From contig JAQBFV010000155.1 of assembly GCA_032123035.1 (NCBI GenBank), positions 1-9,560 of the forward strand: a stretch of DNA of 9,560 bases, written 5' to 3'. The position numbers were made by a program, and so were the translations under genes. This DNA is from SG8-41 sp032123035. Lineage in GTDB: Bacteria; Pseudomonadota; Gammaproteobacteria; Burkholderiales; SG8-41. Shown one piece after another: positions 5,872-9,560 of the stretch. Within the stretch, counting starts at the first letter, position 1, and every line of letters begins with the position of its first letter. Below the pieces are notes generated by a model. That model saw only the letters and a program-made list of their open reading frames with translations, did no database searches and was not told the origin of the DNA.

Positions 5872-6726
5872 GTCCCTGGCCCAGGTGGCGAGTACAACAT
5901 CCTTAAGCCAGCCTTCGTCCGCGCTGAACGTCGAGTGCTCGAGCGGTTTACCTTCTCCCGCTTCAGTGCGAAGCTGATGCAACTGCGCTGAACGCAGATT
6001 CGCGTCCGCGGTTCCGTAGCCGTAGCGGGCGTAGCGGTCCCGTTCGATCGCGATCTCCTGCTCGGGTGCGTCGGCAAACCAGAGCCACGCTTCCGCAAAG
6101 CCTCGCGCCATCCGATCCAGATCCTGAAAAACGGAACCCGCGATGGCAACCGGCTCCTGCCCCTCCTGAAAATAAAATTGCTGGGCTAAGAGGTTACCCG
6201 TCCAGACGGCGGCCCACTCCGGCGCACCTTCCGTTGCGTAGAGCGTCAACTCGTCCCGTACCGGTTCACGCAGGATCCGGATGAGCGCGTCGCGCGTCGC
6301 CGTGACGCCGTAGCCTAGCCACTCGTTGCCCGCTACCCGCTCCAGCGTCAAGGCCAGCGTCAGCGTTCCGTCTGTTGCCACGGCAACGTATACCGGATGA
6401 TCGGTCGCAGAGGCGGCGCCAATGCGCTCCGAGGTCTGCGCGGCGAGATGACCTCCGATAAAGCGCGCACTGCCGCGCTCCCCCGCAGCGACGTTCACCC
6501 AATCGATCGCGAACTCAAGCGCAGGAAACTCTTCGGAGGCCCTTGCGAAAACGGGGAACGGTATTCCACCCTCGACCTTGAGGTCGTAGCAAAGGGCATC
6601 CTTGCCGCTATGCTCCGTGACATCATCGCGGCGCAGCTGGCCCGCGAGCGAGCGCCGAAGCTGCGCTTCGCACGCTTCGCGTTCTTCCAGCGCTCCCGTA
6701 ATGATCACCGTCGCATGTATTAGCAT
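5863..6726 (-). CDS. Hypothetical protein, 287 residues, downstream of hrpA
   Basis: Not recognised. The chosen ATG at 6726 gives a 287-residue soluble protein beginning MLIHATVIITG. An in-frame ATG at 6816 would add 30 residues, but those codons are read from the 13-mer repeat array and are unlikely to be real. No signal peptide or membrane helix is visible. The protein is acidic and rich in Ala, Glu and Trp. The N-terminal part (about 1-75, containing FPALEFAIDWVN) looks like an alpha/beta unit. The middle (about 105-165) reads as beta strands, and the C-terminal half is helical with a Trp/Phe-rich stretch (AEAWLWFAD) followed by a charged RDRYARYGYG segment. Coding is supported by length, composition like the flanking genes and position. 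It lies 189 bp downstream of hrpA on the same strand and may be co-transcribed. Its stop codon falls inside an ATCGATC heptamer array, which also encodes the terminal DDR. No function is proposed. Confidence 0.75.
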   Translation of the reverse strand: MLIHATVIITGALEEREACEAQLRRSLAGQLRRDDVTEHSGKDALCYDLKVEGGIPFPVFARASEEFPALEFAIDWVNVAAGERGSARFIGGHLAAQTSERIGAASATDHPVYVAVATDGTLTLALTLERVAGNEWLGYGVTATRDALIRILREPVRDELTLYATEGAPEWAAVWTGNLLAQQFYFQEGQEPVAIAGSVFQDLDRMARGFAEAWLWFADAPEQEIAIERDRYARYGYGTADANLRSAQLHQLRTEAGEGKPLEHSTFSADEGWLKDVVLATWARDDR

Positions 6727-6736
6727 TGTGCGAAAT

Positions 6737-6869
6737 GGTGATGAGAAATAATGATGAGAAATGGTGATTAATAATGGTGATGAAAAAGCATCACCCACGG
6801 TTTGCATTGACAACACTTATCACCAGTTTCCATCACCAGTACTCATCACCAGTACTTATCACCATTCTA
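6737..6869 (-). repeat. 13-mer GGTGATG/CATCACC hairpin element, copy 2
   Basis: Four 13-mers of GGTGATGAGAAAT type (6737-6788) are followed by a 29-bp centre and then four 13-mers of CATCACCAGTACT type (6818-6869), all in exact phase within each arm. Read on the minus strand it has the same order as copy 1 (GGTGATG arm first, CATCACC arm second) and the same setting: after the stop of one gene (hrpA) and before the start of the next co-directional gene, with the start codon 11 bp away. It can form a long imperfect hairpin. Confidence 0.85.
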
Positions 6870-6915
6870 CGGCCTGGGAAAATTTCGAAGCTTGGCCCCG
6901 CCGACAGGGTGTGTC

Positions 6916-9560
6916 TTAGCGAACAATAGCGTGCCAGAGCTTGTCCAGGCGCTTGAAGGATACCGGATACGGCGTGCGCAGCTCTTGCGCAAAAAGCGAC
7001 ACCCGCAACTCTTCGATACGCCAGCGAAAGTCCTCGAGCCGCGGGTCGGACTCGTGCGCCCGGCGCAGCTTCGCCGCCCGCTCTTCGTACCGGCTCCAGA
7101 GCTCCCCGATGTGGGCGGCGTGGCGTTCGTCGCGCTCGGAGTCCTTCGCGTACTTGTCCAGCCGCGCCTGCATCGCCTTCAAATACCGCGGCAGGTCCTG
7201 CAGCCGCTCCCACGGCGTCGCGGCCATGAACCCCTTGAACACCAATCGGGCCAGCTGGGTGCGCACGTCGGCAACCGGGCGTGGTGCAACCTTTGCCGCT
7301 CCAGCAAGGCGCTGCTGCGCGCGCGGGTACTCCTCGGCGATCGTGCCGAACAGCCGGCAACCCCCGTCAGTGACCGCGGGAAGCCGCGTGCGGGCGCGCG
7401 CCCGTAACGCCTCGAACGCCTTTGCCGTGCGCGGCAACTCGTCCTCGCCGATAAATGCGCGGTCGGCGATCGCAGTCAAAAGATCCTCTCTGAGGTCGTC
7501 CGCCGAGGCGAGCGCGCGAAAAGCGAGCGCGGCCTGGGTGAACCCCGGCAGGCTTTTTTCGAGCTGGCGCATCTGCTCCTTGAGCGAGAGCCGCATCAGC
7601 CGCCGCACGCCCGCGCGCATCGCCGCATCCGCCGCCGGGCGCGTGTCGAACAGCCGGATCGCGACGCTCTCGCCCTCGTCGGCGAGCGCAGGGTAACCGG
7701 TGAGCCGCCGGCCGCCGCGCGTAAACGAGATCTCCGCGGGCAAGTCGCCAAAATCCCAGACACGGATCCCGGTCTTCTCGATTCCCGGCTCGTCCGCACT
7801 GAACGTAAGACTCGCAGCCTGTCCGAGCTGCGTCTTCAGCGCGGCGAGGTCCCGCCCGATAGCGAGTTCACGCCCCGCCTCGTCCACGACGCGAAAGTTC
7901 ATGCAGTGATGCGGCGGCGGCTCGACGTCGTCCCACACGTCGGCTGCTACCGGCGCGCCAGCTGCGCGCTGTACATAGCGCCCCAGCGCCGCGGCCAACC
8001 GCGGCTGGCTCTCCCCGGAATCCTGCTCTTCCAGGAAGGCCGTGACGTGCTGCGGCACGGGCACGAGATGCCGGCGCAACGGCTTTGGCAGCGCTTTGAA
8101 GAGATGCGCGATTTTCTCGCGCACGAGTCCCGGGACCAGCCATTCGAAATGCGCTGGCTCAAGGCGATTCAGCAATTCGAGCGGAACCGTCACGGCCACG
8201 CCGTCAAGGGGATGGCCGGGCTCGAATCGATAGCTGAGCTTGAGATCGGCCTCGCCCGCGCGCAGGCGCTCCGGAAACTGCGCCTCGGTAATCTCCGCGG
8301 CGGCGTGGCGCATCAAATACTCGCGCGTCAGATAGAGCAGCCGCGGGTTGGCGTGCTCGGCCTCCGCCCGCCACCGTTCGAAGCCCGCGCCATTGACGAG
8401 GTCGGGCGCGACGATCCCGTCGTAGAAGTTGAAGATCACCTCCTCGTTCACGAGCACGTCACGCCGGCGCGCTTTGTGCTCCAACGCCTCGATCTCTTTT
8501 ACCAGTCGACGGTTGTGTTCGAAAAACGGTGCCCGTGTGTCGAATTCGCCCGCCACCAACGCCCGGCGGATGAACACCTCGCGCGCCTCCTTCGGGTTGA
8601 TCGGCCCGTAGTTGACGCGCCGCCGTGGCACGAGCGTCAGGCCATAGAGCGTCACGCGCTCGTAGGCGGACACCATCGCGCGCTCACGCTGCCAGTGCGG
8701 GTCGAAATAATGCCTCTTCACGAGCTCGCCCGCGGCCGCCTCCACCCATTCCGGCTCGATCCGCGCAACGCACCGGGCATAGAGCCGAGTGGTCTCGACG
8801 AGCTCTGCGGCGACGACCCATCGCGGCTGTTTCTTACGCAGCCCGGATCCGGGGAAGATGGCGAATCGCACGCCCCGCGCGCCGAGGTACTCTCCGGCCT
8901 CCTCGCCCTTGCACCCGATGTTGCCCAGCAGCCCCGCGATGAGCGCACGGTGCACCTGCTCGTCGGTTGCCGGCTTCTCGTTCGCGCGCATTCCCATCTG
9001 AGCGACGAGCGCCGCGAGCTGGTGGTGGACATCGCGCCACTCCCGCAGCCTCCTTTGCGAGAGAAACTGCTCGCGCAACTCCTGCGACAGCTTGCGGTTC
9101 GACTTCCTGTGCTCAATCGCCTCCTGGAAGTGGTGCCAGACCTTGAGCAATGCGAGGAAGTCCGACTGCTCGTCATGAAACCGGGCGTGTGCCCGGTCTG
9201 CCGCGTCAGCCCGCTCGAAGGGGCGCTCGCGCGGATCGTTCACTTCGAGCACGGCGGCGATGATGAGCATTTCGGCAAGGCATTGCTCGTGCTCGGCCGC
9301 GAGGATCATGCGTGCGACGCGCGGATCGATCTGGAAGCGCGCGAGCCGCCGACCCAGCGGGGTAAGGCTATTCGATTCATCCACCGCCCCCAGCTCGGCG
9401 AGAAGCTGGTAGCCGTCCGCGATCATGCGCGGCGCGGGCGGGTCGAGGAAAGGAAAGCGCTCGACATCGCCCAACCCCAGCGCCTTCATGCGCAGGATCA
9501 CCGACGCGAGCGATGAGCGCAGGATCTCGGGATCGGTGTATTGCGGCCGGGCATCGTAAT
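6916..9560 (-). CDS. hrpA: ATP-dependent RNA helicase HrpA, C-terminal part (5' end outside window)
   Basis: The last 880 residues of HrpA, a DEAH-box helicase acting on RNA in the cytoplasm; E. coli HrpA is about 1300 residues. The frame is open to the window edge. The codons before the GTG at 9501 encode YTDPEILRSSLASV, the conserved stretch just after the helicase core, so 9501 is not the true start and motifs I to VI lie outside. Visible in order: LGLGDVERFPFLDPP (fragment residues about 27-41), the winged-helix/HA2 region with LTPLGRRLARFQIDPR (about 65-80), an OB-fold-like region around GVRFAIFPGSGL (about 229-240), then the long HrpA-specific DUF3418-type extension from about 280 to the end, with VNYGPINPKEAREVFIRRAL and NFYDGIVAPD. 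It ends with YPVSFKRLDKLWHAIVR, the usual C-terminus. No frameshift is seen. This is the only gene here whose stop codon is not against a repeat (about 46 bp separate them). Confidence 0.95.
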   Translation of the reverse strand, partial: YDARPQYTDPEILRSSLASVILRMKALGLGDVERFPFLDPPAPRMIADGYQLLAELGAVDESNSLTPLGRRLARFQIDPRVARMILAAEHEQCLAEMLIIAAVLEVNDPRERPFERADAADRAHARFHDEQSDFLALLKVWHHFQEAIEHRKSNRKLSQELREQFLSQRRLREWRDVHHQLAALVAQMGMRANEKPATDEQVHRALIAGLLGNIGCKGEEAGEYLGARGVRFAIFPGSGLRKKQPRWVVAAELVETTRLYARCVARIEPEWVEAAAGELVKRHYFDPHWQRERAMVSAYERVTLYGLTLVPRRRVNYGPINPKEAREVFIRRALVAGEFDTRAPFFEHNRRLVKEIEALEHKARRRDVLVNEEVIFNFYDGIVAPDLVNGAGFERWRAEAEHANPRLLYLTREYLMRHAAAEITEAQFPERLRAGEADLKLSYRFEPGHPLDGVAVTVPLELLNRLEPAHFEWLVPGLVREKIAHLFKALPKPLRRHLVPVPQHVTAFLEEQDSGESQPRLAAALGRYVQRAAGAPVAADVWDDVEPPPHHCMNFRVVDEAGRELAIGRDLAALKTQLGQAASLTFSADEPGIEKTGIRVWDFGDLPAEISFTRGGRRLTGYPALADEGESVAIRLFDTRPAADAAMRAGVRRLMRLSLKEQMRQLEKSLPGFTQAALAFRALASADDLREDLLTAIADRAFIGEDELPRTAKAFEALRARARTRLPAVTDGGCRLFGTIAEEYPRAQQRLAGAAKVAPRPVADVRTQLARLVFKGFMAATPWERLQDLPRYLKAMQARLDKYAKDSERDERHAAHIGELWSRYEERAAKLRRAHESDPRLEDFRWRIEELRVSLFAQELRTPYPVSFKRLDKLWHAIVR

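Noticed and set aside
6727..6816. Upstream start codon at 6816 for the unknown gene
   Set aside because: The 30 extra residues are translated from the 13-mer repeat array and look like repeat-derived filler (SHHYFSSPF), while the ATG at 6726 begins a normal-looking protein.
9499..9501. GTG at 9501 as the HrpA start
   Set aside because: The codons before it, up to the window edge, encode conserved HrpA sequence (TDPEILRSSLAS) in the same frame, so the gene simply runs off the window.
7906..9516. Long plus-strand open frame of 536 codons antisense to hrpA
   Set aside because: It lies entirely within or against the conserved hrpA gene, is Arg/His-rich as expected of a GC-rich antisense frame, and shows no recognisable domain.

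Overview
The window comes from a GC-rich bacterium, most likely a proteobacterium (beta- or gamma-like). That is an inference from the HrpA helicase with its long C-terminal extension and from the general gene content; no rRNA or marker gene fixes the taxon. Six protein genes are visible. (1) An IlvD/Edd-family sugar-acid dehydratase lies on the minus strand (84-1844). (2) Divergent from it is an RraA-family, aldolase-like protein (2257-2985). (3) A formylglycine-type sulfatase follows in the same direction (3151-4638). (4) A rhomboid serine protease is on the plus strand (4973-5596). (5) An unrecognised 287-residue protein is on the minus strand (5863-6726). (6) The C-terminal two thirds of the RNA helicase HrpA is on the minus strand (6916 to the window edge, open at its 5' end).

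The dehydratase, RraA-like protein and sulfatase may form a small catabolic locus. A sulfate or phosphonate ester would be hydrolysed, a sugar acid dehydrated to a 2-keto-3-deoxy acid, and the keto acid cleaved by the aldolase-like enzyme. This is inference from families and proximity only. Rhomboid, the unknown protein and HrpA look like an unrelated housekeeping neighbourhood; the unknown gene is downstream of hrpA on the same strand and could be co-transcribed.

The most striking content lies between the genes. Almost every intergenic gap is filled with short, regularly phased micro-tandem arrays, each with its own period. There are 7-mers (GTTTCAC/GATTCAC, GTTCCGG and ATCGATC types), 8-mers (GCGGAGAG, GCCGAGAG), 9-mers (CGCCAAGAA), 10-mers (ATCTGCGTTT, ATCGGCGTTC) and 13-mers (GGTGATG plus six bases). 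Whole composite elements recur. A decamer-spacer-decamer element occurs three times (1-110, 2008-2127, and inverted at 4635-4752), and the last two copies share a perfect 56-bp inverted match flanking the RraA-sulfatase pair. A 13-mer element made of GGTGATG arrays followed by CATCACC arrays occurs twice (2986-3100 and 6737-6869), both times in a co-directional gap with the same orientation relative to the genes. Five of the six stop codons lie inside or directly against such an array; the last eight codons of the dehydratase are themselves repeat sequence. A separate 166-bp MITE-like palindrome with 11-bp terminal inverted repeats and a 5-bp CTAAG duplication sits between the convergent rhomboid and unknown genes.

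The two gene-free stretches longer than 300 bases are 1845-2256 and 4639-4972. The first holds a heptamer array, a diverged decamer module, a full decamer element and a sigma70-like promoter for the RraA-like gene. The second holds the inverted decamer element, a nonamer array, two octamer arrays and a nine-unit heptamer array, with almost nothing else. No tRNA, rRNA, CRISPR array or transposase gene was seen.
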